Both the position numbers and the translations under genes were made by a program. Positions 35,740 through 49,334 of a stretch of DNA of 64,000 nt are shown here, piece after piece. A model generated the notes under the pieces. The model had not been told where the DNA came from and searched no databases. It saw only the letters and a program-made list of their open reading frames with translations. The stretch covers positions 1,601,694 to 1,665,693 of the forward strand of contig OZ025242.1 in NCBI GenBank assembly GCA_964019155.1. The letters are read 5' to 3'. The DNA is from Osedax fenrisi (taxonomy: Eukaryota > Annelida > Polychaeta > Sabellida > Siboglinidae). Position 1 is the stretch's first letter. Each line of letters opens with the position of its first letter.

Positions 35740-35740
35740 T
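35573..35740. repeat. Interrupted (TA)n array with periodic ACTATA
   Basis: Long TA repeat broken at intervals by ACTATA, so it is a compound repeat rather than a pure microsatellite. Three overlapping Ile-Tyr open frames are artefacts. Confidence 0.9.
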
Positions 35741-37713
35741 ATAGTATACGTATACCGTTGATATACGAAAGTGGAGCTGTGCAATTGAGTGTAGTGTACG
35801 GCACGATGCGATAGAGGCGCTGCAGTCGAAACCTACTACTAAATACCTACTTAATTTTTAATTAATATTATTTATACATATATATATATATTGATAATTT
35901 CTACCAATTTTAATGTACTATCCATTCTAAAAATAAATTTATATATTTAAAATACATCATATCAACATTCCTCGTAATTTTGTGTATTTAAGTGTGCAAG
36001 CTAACGTTAAAATATGTATAATATTTATAATTTTTATTTATTATTATTATTATTATTTTAATTATATACTTTTTTTTTATTACGTATTATCGATGTTCAT
36101 TATATTTTTTATCACGTTTTAAATTAGTTTTAATATTTTTGAGTATTTCTATTTATGTAAAGTGTTTTACAAGATCAATCGAATTAAAAATCATATGAAA
36201 TTGTTTAATTTTTAATTTTTTTTGAACATTACTATTTATTTAAAAAAAACTTTGAATGTAATTTTCTCCAGTTTTTACTTTTTGCATTTGGTAAGCATAC
36301 ATAAAATCCTACAACTTCTTTGATTATTAATATTGTTAACTAAAGTGTTACTGTATATAAATAATAAATAAATAATACATGTAATACTATATTAATTGTG
36401 GCAGGATATTGTATTATACCCTATATTTTTTAAATAAATTATAATAAACTTCATATTTTTAATATAAAAATATAAAAAATATTTCAACTATTTTAAACTA
36501 TTTTTTGTACATAATTTTAAAGAAATTATATTTATAAAAAGTCAATAATATTATGAGAAAGAATAATATCTATTGAATAAAAAAAAAGTACTTCATTATC
36601 TTTATTAGTTTAGTATCGAAGATATCATACTATTGTATTGATATTTATAATCTAAATCCACTATAGATATAAATCACTTGAATCTATTTCGACGAAAGAC
36701 CTACTGTTTTAATATTTGACATATATAATATGACTAATATCCAATCAAAATCACTGATACCATTTTGTTAATTTATGGATAAAAGTGCCATTCTCGTATC
36801 TATCTTTTACATACATTGCGTGCGTCAATTTCGAATCTACTTTCTTTATATTGATGACCTATACAAGTAATCTTTCAATTAAAGAATTCATTCGAATTAA
36901 TAAATATCTCAAAAAACGTAAATAAGATACATCGACCGATGAATCACTGATAATAAGAGTTTTATTATTGCCTAGTCATAATACAAATATTAGGTATGTC
37001 GTATGGCAATAAATATCCGTCTGCTCAAGAAAACAAATAATTCTCACAACAATTAGAGAAATTAAACGCCCGCGTTTAAATAGTAAAAGTGTATCTTCTG
37101 TATTGTTTTGATTCATCACTACTTATTAAATGTCGTCTGTGGAAATACCGAAACATGTGAAATTCATTTGTTGTACATATATACATATTTTCCTAGTTAA
37201 TTTCGTCACTGACGACATATAATGGTTGCCAATTAGATATCATATGTGTAGTAGGTAAACCAACAAATCATTTGCCAATTCACATACTCAATGAGTAAAA
37301 AATACATGATGAAATACATCATATTATATTAATAATAGTACCTACTTATAAATATAGAATATGATATCATCATCGTTTTGTTTCGTTTTTATACAATGCA
37401 AACCGCGTATTCTAAAAATATGGATATAAATTTAAATATATCTAATAAATTAAGAAATTGTGTGTTTTAAATTATTCTTTTAATTATTAATAATTAAAAA
37501 TAATATAATGTACATATATTTCCGTACTATACTAAAAATATAATACTATATTTATTATATTGTAAAATAATAGGCATTCATTATATATAGGATATAAAAT
37601 AAATCTGATTTCCAGAACTTAGAAGTAATACATTCCTAATTATTCTATATGCCGAGTTAAGTTGTTAATATTGTCGTTATTTATCATAGCAGACGATTTA
37701 GTATCATTAGTGA

Positions 37714-37759
<46 letters not shown>

Positions 37760-38390
37760 AGTGTATATATATATATGTGAGTGTATATATATTATTGATC
37801 AACTGAACATAACAAATATTTAGAGGTAACAGAAAATTCGAAAAAAAGTCGAGTCATTGAAATCTATCAGTAAGAGATGATATTTCATTGTAGTAACATT
37901 TCATTCAAATCGGATTGAATCGATATTTTTCTAAACCACGAAGAATATCTCAGGAACTGGTGCAAAATCTAGATGAAGTGGGGACAAATTTCTGACTTGA
38001 AATTGATATTTGTGATACCATCTAACTATATAAAAACTAATGTTTAACGATAGTGCCAGCCGTTACCCAGCCACCAGGATATTAAATAAAGAAATCTAAA
38101 TAATTTACTGTTTTAAATTTCAATATTATTATATTTATGAAGACAGTTCAAAGACAAAATTATTTCTAGAGCAGCATAATATAATTAAGCACGCGGAAAA
38201 TTAAATTAATATGGAGCAGTAAATAAATTAGACTAAACATGAATTTCGATTAATTAATGCACTAGTAACTTTGATATTTGTATATTCTGGAGAAACATGC
38301 AAATTGACCGTTGAATTAGAAAATGGATCCCCAAATTTTAAACATAAAATGTATGCAAATAATTGATATAATATCTAGAGATAGGATAAC
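35741..38390. other. AT-rich DNA, no genes recognised
   Basis: Contains a half-copy of the micro-palindrome arm at 36841-36856 (TTTCTTTATATTGATG, 15 of 16 bases) and an (AT)n tract with two GTGAGTG interruptions at 37718-37790. A somewhat less AT-rich patch at 37800-38090 was examined on both strands without a recognisable product. Confidence 0.5.
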
Positions 38391-38590
38391 AAATAATAAT
38401 ATATAATAATATATAGTGTATTAGGTAAACAACAAAAATAAATAAACAAAAATATGGAAGAAAAAATAGATATGAATTGATACCCAAATCGACATGGGTA
38501 TCAATTCATATCTATTTTTTCTTACATATTTTTGTTTATTTATTTTTGTTGTTTACCTAATAAACTATATATTATTATATATTATTATTT
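38391..38590. mobile_element. Foldback repeat, family F, two 95-bp arms
   Basis: Two arms of about 95 bases (38391-38485 and 38496-38590) are inverted copies with two mismatches by eye, around a 10-base centre (AAATCGACAT). Each arm equals the terminal part of family F seen at 25431 and 48178: GTTTATTAGGTAAACAAC, then AATAGATATGAATTGATACCC. It is an inverted duplication of one element end. It ends about 70 bases before the LINE, with a second perfect palindrome (38615-38650, GTATGATC around an AT core) between them. Confidence 0.85.
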
Positions 38591-38662
38591 TTTGATAATA
38601 TAATACACTCCTACGTATGATCTATATATATATATATATATAGATCATACAACTTTGAATAC

Positions 38663-41466
38663 TTGACAGATTTTTTAAATTTATTAACAAAAAAACCAGA
38701 AATAATTTGCCTTTCAGAAACCTGGCTAAATAACATAAATAATAATAACTTAAATATACCTAATTATAAACAGGTAATAAATAATAGACATTGTCAAGAT
38801 AAGAGACGAGGAGGGGGAGTATGCATATACGTAACTAACAACCTAACATATAACATAGTAAATGAACTAACATTTAATATAATAGATTATCTAGAAATAG
38901 TAACAATAGAAATAATACAAGAAAGTGATAATAAAAATATAACAGTATCATGTATCTATAATAGTCCATTTAACAAAATAGAAGAGTTTAATACAATATT
39001 TTATGATAAATTTCATAAATTCATCAACAAAAAACTTATAATAATGGGGGATTTCAATATAGACACGACGAATAATATAAATTCAAAAATAAACCAACTA
39101 ATGCACCAATTAGGACTAACACCACTTATACATTCTAATACAAGACCAATATACAATACAAATACAAACTTAATAATTGACCAAATCTACACTAATATAG
39201 ATAGAAATTTCATAGGAAAAAGTGGTATAATACAAGAACAAATAACAGACCATCTTCCAATATATGCAAACTTTAACTTAAATAACAGATTACCGAAAAA
39301 TAAAACATTAATAACAACAAGAAAAATTAAAAACAATAATATTGTAACATTTATTAAAAATCTATTACAAATAAAATGGGACACTGTATATAATAACAAT
39401 AATGCAGAAGATGCCTATAATATTTTCTACACTCAATATATAAATATAATAAACAAACACTTTCCCATAATCACTTCAAAAGTATCATCACAAATATTCT
39501 CTAAAAACTGGATAACAAATAACATAAAAAGAAAAATAAATAAAAAACAAAAACTATTTAACTCATATCTACAAAGTAAATCAGAATTAGATTTATACGT
39601 TTATAAATCTTATAGAAATAATTTACAAAACACAATAAAACAAGCAAAACAAAAATACATTAACAAACAAATAAACGATAACATAACATCGAAAGAACAT
39701 TGGAAAACAGTAAATAATATCATTAATACAAATGTAAATAAACACAATATTACATACATTAAAGATAAAAATAATAAAAACACATTTGACTCAAGTAAAA
39801 TAGCAAATATATTTAATGAACAATTTATTAATAATGCACAAATTATAAATGATCAATTTAAAAATCAAAATATAATAAATCCTGTAGAAATACCAAATAT
39901 AAATAATTCTATATTCATAGAACCAACCAATAAACAAGAAATAACTTCAATAATAAAAAATAGTAAATTAAAAACCTCATTAGATATAAACCTAATTAAC
40001 ATGAAAATTGTAAAAATATCAATAGATTATATTTCATCACCACTAACACATATTTTTAATTTATGTATTAGTGAAGGTATATTTCCACAAAAAATGAAAA
40101 ATTCCATAATAAAACCCATATATAAAAATAAAAACCAATACGAACCATGCAACTACAGGCCCATATCAATACTATGTCAAATTTCAAAAATATTTGAAAA
40201 AATAATACATCAGAGATTTACTTCATTTTTTCAAAAAAACCTAATTATATCTAATACACAATACGGATATACTAAAAAGCATAACACAACACATGCTATT
40301 TTAGATTTATATAACCATATATTAATAAACAAAGAACAAAATAAATCAATAAATACTCTATTCCTTGATCTAAGCAAAGCATTTGACACGCTAGATCACA
40401 ACATATTAATAGATAAATTATATAAATATGGAATAAGAAGCAATTCGCTACAACTTATCAAAAGCTACCTAAGTAATCGAAAACAAGTTGTTTTGATAAA
40501 TGATAAAAAATCACAAATATTATGTAATAATATTGGGGTATCACAAGGATCAATACTTGGTCCTCTCCTATTTATAATATACACAAATGACCTATCATTA
40601 CTATTCAATAATAACCAACAAGTAAAACTTATAGTATATGCTGATGATACAGCAATAACATTTACAAGTGAAAACAATGAAAAATTAAAATATACCATAG
40701 ATAATATGATTACAAAAATAGAAAAATGGTATACATTTAATAAACTTAAAATAAATATCAATAAAACTAAAATAGTCAATTTTAACTCGAGAAAATACAG
40801 TAACATACATCTAAAAATAAATAACATATCAATACAAAATGAAATAGAATATAAATATCTAGGAATAATAATTGACAAAGATATAAACTTTAAAAATCAT
40901 ATATTTAATCTTAATAATAAATTATCGAAAATACTTTACTCAATAAGCAGATTATCAAAATACATTAAGACAAAACCAATGATTATCATATATAACAGCC
41001 TATTCCTGCCACACATAATGTATGGAAATATAATATGGGGTAATATTTATAAAAGTAATCTTACAAATTTAATTCTCACACAAAAAAAATCATAAGAATA
41101 ATAAACAAAACCAAATATTTCAGAGAACATACAAATTTGCTATTTGAAAGGAATAATATATTAAAACTCAATAGTTTAATAAAATATAACACGCTAATAT
41201 ACATGCATGACCATCACAATAATAATCTACCACAAAATATTTATAACATACATAAAAAACACGAAAATAAAAATAAAAATAAATTAAGGAAATCACCTAT
41301 CTACAAAATACCTTATACAAAAAAAAGTCAACTAATAAATAGTATCCTAACCATGGGACCTAAGTTATGGAATAATCTAAATGGAGATATCCAAATTATA
41401 AAAAACAAAAATTCATATAAAAAAAAAATAAAAAATCAACTCATTGAGATACAAAAAAAAAATTAA
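38663..41466 (+). pseudogene. LINE endonuclease/reverse transcriptase polyprotein, one frameshift
   Basis: The protein nicks target DNA and copies its own RNA there (target-primed reverse transcription). In the 810-codon frame the endonuclease shows SETWL (about residue 18), RRGGGVCIYV (about 48), GDFNIDT (about 129) and TDHLPI (about 195). The reverse transcriptase shows NYRPISIL, DLSKAFDTLDH (about 568), GVSQGSILGPLLF and the catalytic YADDTA (about 659), then YLGIIID. The frame ends at 41095, just after an eight-A run near 41082. The sequence in the next frame continues the family pattern up to 41466 (MGPKLWNNL at about 41354), so a one-base length change in the A run split the protein. 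Motif order and the C-terminal block fit the CR1/L2/Jockey group; the exact clade is not resolved by eye. No ORF1 is present. Confidence 0.9.
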
Positions 41467-41506
41467 AAATTAAAAAAAAATTAAAAAAAATAAATTAAAT
41501 AAAAAA

Positions 41507-41665
<159 letters not shown>

Positions 41666-41915
41666 TTGATGTTTATGTTTTTAAATGATAATAAAATATC
41701 TTATAAAACATAAGAAGAAAACGAAATGAAAAAAAGTAAAGTAATTCAACAAAAAAAAACGTTCCGGTGATGGTGATGCAGGCGACAGCATAGAAAAGAT
41801 AATTATCTTCATCTGAAGCCTTTTAGAAGAAACAATAATATAATGAATTTAATAATTCACATGATATATATATATATACAACTTTCTTCTAATAAATATT
41901 ATTATTATTATTATT

Positions 41916-41956
<41 letters not shown>

Positions 41957-42088
41957 TCTATAGGTCGTCGATATTAAGATATAAAATTAAATATATAATA
42001 ATTAAACATTATCTATTATCCTTATAATATTGTTAATATTCCTACTAGATATATTATTATTTAAGGAGTTTCTAAACTACGTTTAAAT

Positions 42089-42147
<59 letters not shown>

Positions 42148-42427
42148 ATGATATGATATATAAGATAATTTATGAGAAATGTAACGAGCGAGTACAGGTG
42201 TTTGTGGCCGTCCCTTGTTTAAGTTTAAGTATACTATAGTATGCTATAGCACTTTCATTCTCCGCACGCATGCCTAATCACACGCGAACATACCTACTAA
42301 CGAGCGCACATACGTAATTGTGCTATAATCATGGGTGTTCCGCGTGCATAGGGTGTTAGTAGCGCCGCGCGTTACTAGCACCCTATGCACGTCGTATTAC
42401 GGGTGGTATCCATACTAGTAGTGTTAA
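41666..42427. other. AT-rich DNA ending in a strong GC hairpin
   Basis: (AT)n tracts at 41923-41954 and 42098-42144. At 42343-42361 and 42373-42391 is a 19-base inverted repeat with one mismatch (CGTGCATAGGGTG...), with a GC-rich loop (GCGCCGCGCG). It lies just before the family-B SINE. No gene recognised. Confidence 0.6.
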
Positions 42428-42712
42428 TGAGTGGGGTAGTGATGGATAGCGTTATTGTCTTGCCCCCATTATAATATAGGTACGCACGTAAACGTAATCG
42501 CTGGTCCAGGGTTCGAATCCAGCCATTTCTTGTTTTTCTCGCGTGTTTATCGAGAACTTAATGAACAACAAATCAAAATACAAGACAAATAAATGTTACA
42601 TATTTGTTTTGTATTGCCCTGGACCCCTCACAATTATTTACAACGTGTACAAGTCTATGACTTATTGATGGGTACATTTGTATCCGCTATTATTGTACGT
42701 ATGATTCAATAA
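42428..42712 (+). mobile_element. tRNA-derived SINE, family B, copy 1
   Basis: A tRNA-like head runs from about 42428: an A-box-like GTGATGGATAGCG and a perfect B box, GGTTCGAATCC, at 42510-42520. The body contains TATCGAGAACTTAATGAAC, AAAATACAAGACAAA, CCTGGACCCCTCACA and GTATCCGCTATT. The same order recurs at 61955-62146. It is unrelated to family A in body and tail. Confidence 0.75.
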
Positions 42713-43489
42713 CTAAATATTATTATCATTATTATAATCACAAAAGTGTCGCTAACGCGTATCTCAGATGAGAATACAAACTTACTTACTTATTCCCGTT
42801 ATCGGTTATGAGGATGAGGAGGAGGAGAACATGGAACATGTTAACGATGCACACAACCTTCTACATTCTTAACTATTAGTCATCGAACCCAGTCATAAGG
42901 CATTGAGAATAAACGTCCACAAAGCGACTTTTGAAGGAAGGCGCGACCACTTTGAACTATTTACGGGAAGGAGGCTTCGATTCTTTATTCTTTCTTCAAT
43001 AAGTGGTCCACAAAAAGTTCATTACGATATATGTTTGTGTTATCGCAAATAGTTTATACATATTCGTCTGTTTGAATGTAATCCACTCGGGATATATCAT
43101 CAAGTTTGTATTGACATATTAGTGTGGTGAGGTATCGTGTAAGATATCTCACCGAACGTTCTGGATTTTATCGAATTTAAAAAATCAAAACAGTGATATT
43201 AGTCAGTAAATAAATACCAAATATGAAACGTGTAAATACTGAAGAGGATATTATAATATTATATAATATTATATATAATATTAGTGGATAGAAAAGTTAA
43301 TTGTTCCAATATTTTTCGAATATTGCGAAGATTAAATTTAGCAGAGCGAATTATGTTAGAAATATGGAATGAATAATTGTGAGATAAATTAAAAGTAAAC
43401 TTTCAAGTCTTGATTTCAGATGAAAATGGAATAGCAGTTAAAAGTGGATGAGAAATTATAAATAATTTAAAATAATTATTTGATGACGA

Positions 43490-43531
<42 letters not shown>

Positions 43532-44984
43532 AAATGTGTCATTAATAAAAAAACATTATGAATATTAATAATTAATTTTAGAGTCATTCATCATAATAAA
43601 AAATAATTATAATAAAACAAAAAACTAATAAAATAAAAATTGTAGAAATATTCAAAGAAAGAACTAACGATTGCACTTAAATCTGGTGTGATTTGCGCTT
43701 CAAATGAACATCAGTTATTTTATTAATACAATGTATGGTTATATAATGTATAGAGTTAACTATATGTGGCATCAATCTATTATTTAAATCATATTATATC
43801 GGCATATATATATATATATATATATATATTATTATGTATAAGGATTCAATAGTCATTGCTTGCAATAATAATGTAGGTGTATATTAGAAACTAAATTAAT
43901 ATTTTTTATATTAGATTAAATCATATATATGTCTTAATTAAGATCTATTACGATTAATCTAAACTACTTTAATATATATTAATTGTATAAGGTAGGATAG
44001 TGAGAGAGAAAGAAACGATTATATTATTGACTTCTGATTATAGTATGAACAAAGATTTTCCGAAGGAAAGATATAACACTTACGCGAAATCGTGTAATTC
44101 GAATTTGTATACAAAATACCCTGGTGCCACCTATAGCGGGTTACTTTTAGGAACTATGCGTTGTTTATAATGTAAATTCGTATTTAACTATACACTTTTA
44201 AAATGTTAAATAATATGCTTTAAATTAATATTTATATGATGAAAACTAAGTGTTCATTACTAATATATAATAAACAAATATGATATGTATGTTTTAAATG
44301 CTATAAGTATATATTTAGTGAGTACAAGCTAATTTATATTGCATGTACTTTAATAGAGCAATGAAAACATTGTTGTATGCAAACAGATCCGAACCTAAAT
44401 CTATTTCAGTGATTTCGATACTACTGCTAGCAGCGGTTGGGGATATTACTAAATTACGTTGCATGCATAGGGAGTGTTATATCTTTGCTTCGCAAAATCT
44501 TTGGTATGAATATGAATAGATGTCTACGTATATGTCAGATAACGTCATACTATAGTGTCTATATAGTAATATATTATCTCAGTCTTCTTCTCAACAAATA
44601 ACTGGAACCATAACCATCGGGTAGATATTCCTATTTCAAACTAGTAAATAAGTTTTTCTTAGTCCTATAGGACATATACCTAGTCTTATCGTATTTTACC
44701 GAGTTTTTACTTTGTTTTATCGCATGTTAACCGGTTTTAACGACTTTTACCGAGTTTATCGATATATAACGAATCCTTCTATTAGACTAGTGTATTACAT
44801 CATAGCTATGTATAGTATACATTTCGTACATATATTGATAAATAACTCCCACTCAATCTCCTATATTTCATACTAACCCCTCGTAAACTATACCCACAAA
44901 CACACGTGTGTAACACGTATGTCTAGATGCATTGCTACGAGGTGACATATCTTCTAGTTATGTCCTCGCTAAACTTTAACCACG
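42713..44984. other. AT-rich DNA with a possible decayed coding trace
   Basis: At about 43320-43480 the plus strand reads RLNLAERIMLEIWNE, then KLKVNFQVLISDENGIAVKS and LFDDDEY, separated by stops in one constant frame. That hints at a decayed protein-coding or retro-copied fragment of unknown identity. (AT)n tracts lie at 43494-43528 and 43806-43829. From 44620 to 44770 the words GTTTT and ACCGRGTTTT recur loosely. Nothing else recognised. Confidence 0.35.
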
Positions 44985-45093
44985 CCCCTCGCCTACTTAT
45001 GCCGCGCCCTCTCGCTAAACGGTAGCCACGCCCCGTCGTCACCGCCTCCTATTTAAAGATGTTCTAGTTGCGTTTAGCGTCACACTAAAAAAC
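44985..45093 (+). promoter_or_regulatory. Core promoter of the CILP-like gene
   Basis: A TATA-like TATTTAAAG at 45050-45058 is followed 32 bases later by an initiator-like TCACACT (45080-45086) and, within 14 bases, by the start codon. The implied 5' leader is very short. Upstream are two copies of CACGCCCC (about 44990 and 45028), a related GCGCCC box, and a duplicated CTCGCTAAAC (about 44968 and 45011), typical of GC-box/KLF-type sites. Spacing fits a focused TATA plus Inr promoter. Confidence 0.65.
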
Positions 45094-45181
45094 ATGTCAA
45101 CTACGAACTTCTCTAGATGGCAGCACCGCCTATACGTAGCGCTATTCATCTCGTTATCCCTATGCGTCATCGATACGGAAG
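45094..45181 (+). CDS. Exon 1: signal peptide
   Basis: ATG follows the TATA/Inr promoter in context AAACATGT. The 29 codons plus one base read MSTTNFSRWQHRLYVAL then FISLSLCVIDTE: basic n-region, hydrophobic core, then polar residues, a classic signal peptide. The exon ends GAA G with donor GTAACT (phase 1). A CCT repeat follows just inside the intron. The open frame that reads on into the intron to 45309 is not the spliced product. Confidence 0.75.
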
Positions 45182-46407
45182 GTAACTATCCTCCTCCTCC
45201 TCCTCCTCCTCTTATTCATCTTTATTACGTAACCGTAGTAGATAATAGTGACTCGATTATAGATACGTTAGATAGGACCGCATTAGATATTTACTTTAAT
45301 TATAGATAATAGTTTTTACGTGCGTTAAAATATACCGTGAATTCTTATTTACATATATAATATTTCGTAGTGTTATATATATATATATATATTGAAATAT
45401 CGAATAGAAATTATTATAGAATATATTTGATTACTTTTATAAATTCGTTAACTATTATTATCATAAATTGTATTTTAAATACCTACGTATATTAATATGT
45501 ATTATAATTGCTAGGTTAACTGTCCTGATATCGGGGACTGAGTAGCAATTACGCGCGCAACATCAGATATATCATCGGTATTGTTATTGAACAATTAAAT
45601 ACACTGTAACAATGGCCATTGTCAACCGTAACTATCTGTATATGTGTTTCGCTATCCTTCATTGTTCGACGCGATTCCGAGTAGATAGATTACATTAAAC
45701 ATACCTAGTTAATACTTAGTTATTATACATAATACCTTAAACATCAATAACTTAATTAATATTATTATGTTAAGATGAATACGTTCGTATAGTATATCAT
45801 CAATAAAGACTGTAATACTTAATGAATACCCAATGGGTAATACCCATACACATATATACACACATATATACATATATATATATACATATGATAGTAAGCT
45901 TATATTCTCTATCAAGGTTAAGGTTAAGATTGATAGAAACTCGAGTCCTAAAAATACATTTATCATTTAGCACATAATTAATAGTAGTTAAATTGGCGAT
46001 ATTAATATGACGATTTTAATTGGTAATTTTCACATAATTTATATTTCTATTGCGCATATAGTAATTGTATTCTAACACTTGTAAAAACATTCATGTGCGC
46101 GGTGCTCGTTAGGAATCGCACACCCAACACGCACAGTGCGTCGCACATGCACATCCATACATGTATATACCCACACACACACATATACACACATATATAT
46201 ATTTACAAATTATGTGTATTTAATTGTATAATTATAATATATTGTGACTAATACAATGTTTTCATTGTATATCTAAACATATACTATTATATATATATAT
46301 AAGTATATAATAGTACATATATATATATATATATATATATGAGAGCGATATATGTGTATGATATACAACAATGTACGTCATATATGGTATGTCCTATATC
46401 TATAAAC

Positions 46408-46451
<44 letters not shown>

Positions 46452-47470
46452 TTATATCACCATTATCTCATCACTATCTCGTAATACAATGAAAGCACTG
46501 AGAACAGAGGTGTTTGTGTGCCGCACCTGTATAATTATAAGTGGTACGTCACATGAGACACCTAGCGATAAGAAATGTGTTACGTTGTCTGAGTTATGCA
46601 GGTAGTGGCGAATGGTACTGGTAGTGGCAAGTAGTGGCAAGTGGTACAACTAGTGGCGAGTGGTGCAGGTAATGGCAAGTGGTGCAGGTAGTGGCAAGTG
46701 GTGCAAGTAGTGGCAAGTGGTGCAAGTAGTGGCAAGTGGTACAACTAGTGGCAAGTGGTGCAGGTAATGGCAAGTGGTGCAGGTAATGGCAAGTGGTGCA
46801 GGTAGTGGCAAGTGGTGCAGGTAGTGGCAAGTGGTGCAGGTAGTGGCAAGTGGTGCAGGTAATGGCAAGTGGTGCAGGTAGTGGCAAGTGGTGCAGGTAG
46901 TGGCAAGTGGTGCAACTAGTGGCAAATGGTACAAGAGGTGGTGGGCCGCAAGTATCGATAAGGCTAACAGCACAGCTACTAGTCATGGTCAATCCCGACT
47001 CGCTTATTGTCACGCGGTGTTATATTCATTGAATTCGTTATCGTAGGAATGACTCATCGGTAAACTAATCACGTGACACATACGACCCAGTTACGCGGTT
47101 CATAAAAACTAGTCATTCGGTTCATGATAAATAGTTATATTATATTTATAGAGTATTAATTTAATTGTGGCTCAACTGGCTAATATAAGAGACTCGCCAT
47201 GTTCGCGTAGAAGATAAGTAAGAGTGATACGTTATCAACTAGGACATTACCTACAGGGGTTCTCTGTAGAGATTCATACATTATTTACTCGGCTGTGGAT
47301 GTTTGTCTTCAAATTTCATTATTTAAATATATTACTAATAAATATGATCTAAAATCATAAAATCGCAGAATACATGCAATGTTACCGATAGTATACTCTT
47401 AATAACAAATAACAAATTAATAATTTATAATAAATGTATACTAATATTATATAATAGTATATAGTATATA

Positions 47471-47525
<55 letters not shown>

Positions 47526-49294
47526 GTATACCAGCGTATCGATATATTAGTTGCCCTTGTTATAAGGGTGCCACGCCCCTTTGATTATACGATTTATACT
47601 ATAGTGTATATGTATACTATAGATCATATTCTTTCAGTTCAATATACTCCTAGAGTTCATACCGTTTGTTTATGAAAGTATCATTACCCATATTGACAAC
47701 AAATATACCTGGTGTCAATTGATATGCAAAACTAATTTATATACAAACATAATTCATTTTAAAAGTTCAATATTTATTGAACTCTATTTATACACATTAC
47801 TACACTGTAATGATATATTCAGATGATATATTTAGATGATAAATTGTATATTTGGCGAGAACTTCGATTTTGTAATCGCGCATCTAAAAATAACTTAATA
47901 TGTTTTCTCTGTATTACACAATAGCCATAAAGCTATTGTTGCAATAAAAAGTGTTTAATCAGCAATCGTGAACTGTATTCATATTTAATGAAACATCAAC
48001 TCACTATTACATAGCTATTATATTACTGTAATCGCTATAAATATAAAATATATATAAGAATATAATTTATTTTTAATTTATATTAAATTAATTATAATAA
48101 GTTCTTATAACATCTGGAATATTGGGATTAATTAACAGATTAATGCATATGAATCATTAAATAGTACTAATTATATATATAATAATAATATATAGTTTAT
48201 TAGGTAAACAACACAATAAATAAACAATAATATAGAAGAAATAATAGATATGAATTGATACCCAGTTCGACATGGTACAACAATTAACACTGGGTTTACA
48301 TATAATAACAAAACGCCTTAGTTTATGCCGAACAAATATATATATTTATATATATATTCTTCCTTATCAATGCATACATAGTACGCCATTGTAAGCCGTA
48401 AATATATGTAAACACATACATATGCGTACACATAAAGTCACTGACTACCTCTACATATAATTAATTGTTGTAGTTTAGTAAATTGACCTAATTGTATACA
48501 TAACTAGTTATTTATAAACATAAATAAAAATGTAGTCACGTGACAAATATGCATAATTAACGACTGATTATATATGCGACTAAACATACTAATATTCTTG
48601 CAATTGTATATGCATAGTACGTCTACGATTATATTTAAATTACTAATTTAGTATACATATATATATATTATAGTTAAAATATTTGTTTTGTATTCATATT
48701 GAAATTAGTAAATAAATTAATTAGCTATATATATATAGATAACTTTTAATATAAGTAATTTTCATTTTCATTGTAATATATATATGTGTGTGTGTGTATA
48801 TTTGTATGAGTATGTGTGTATCTATGCTGGTCTATATCGATACGTTAACATAGGAGAGCATAAGTGAATAATTAATATTAAAAAAAATGATTAACCGCCT
48901 TATTACGATTGTATAATGACTTACAAGTCATGTTATATAACTATTAATAGAATGTAATGCATAACGATCCTCAAATGTGTGTGTGTGTGTGATTTATGAT
49001 GATGTAATAGGTGGAGTTAAATAACACATCTAGTTTACAGACGAACTTATTATTTATTCTATATCACTTCATTAGTTGTTGTCCTTCAATTCCTATAACG
49101 AATAGCTGATCACGATGACACCGATTAGATAGCATGTTTAACAATTTAATAAAGTATATATATATATATGTAGTAGTTGATTATCAGTTAAAAGTAATAA
49201 TACATAGTGAACTATGACGCTTATTTATTTTAGTTTTATACTTACGTAAATAATATAGGTTTTTATTTTTACGAAATATTTTCTAAATTGAATT

Positions 49295-49334
<40 letters not shown>

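Noticed and set aside
40465..40878. 137-residue minus-strand ORF inside the LINE
   Set aside because: Shadow of the reverse transcriptase frame on the other strand; likewise 39187-39399.
46594..47013. 139-residue minus-strand ORF repeating CHYLHHLPLPAPLA
   Set aside because: Product of a 19-base minisatellite that is open in several frames; lies antisense in intron 1.
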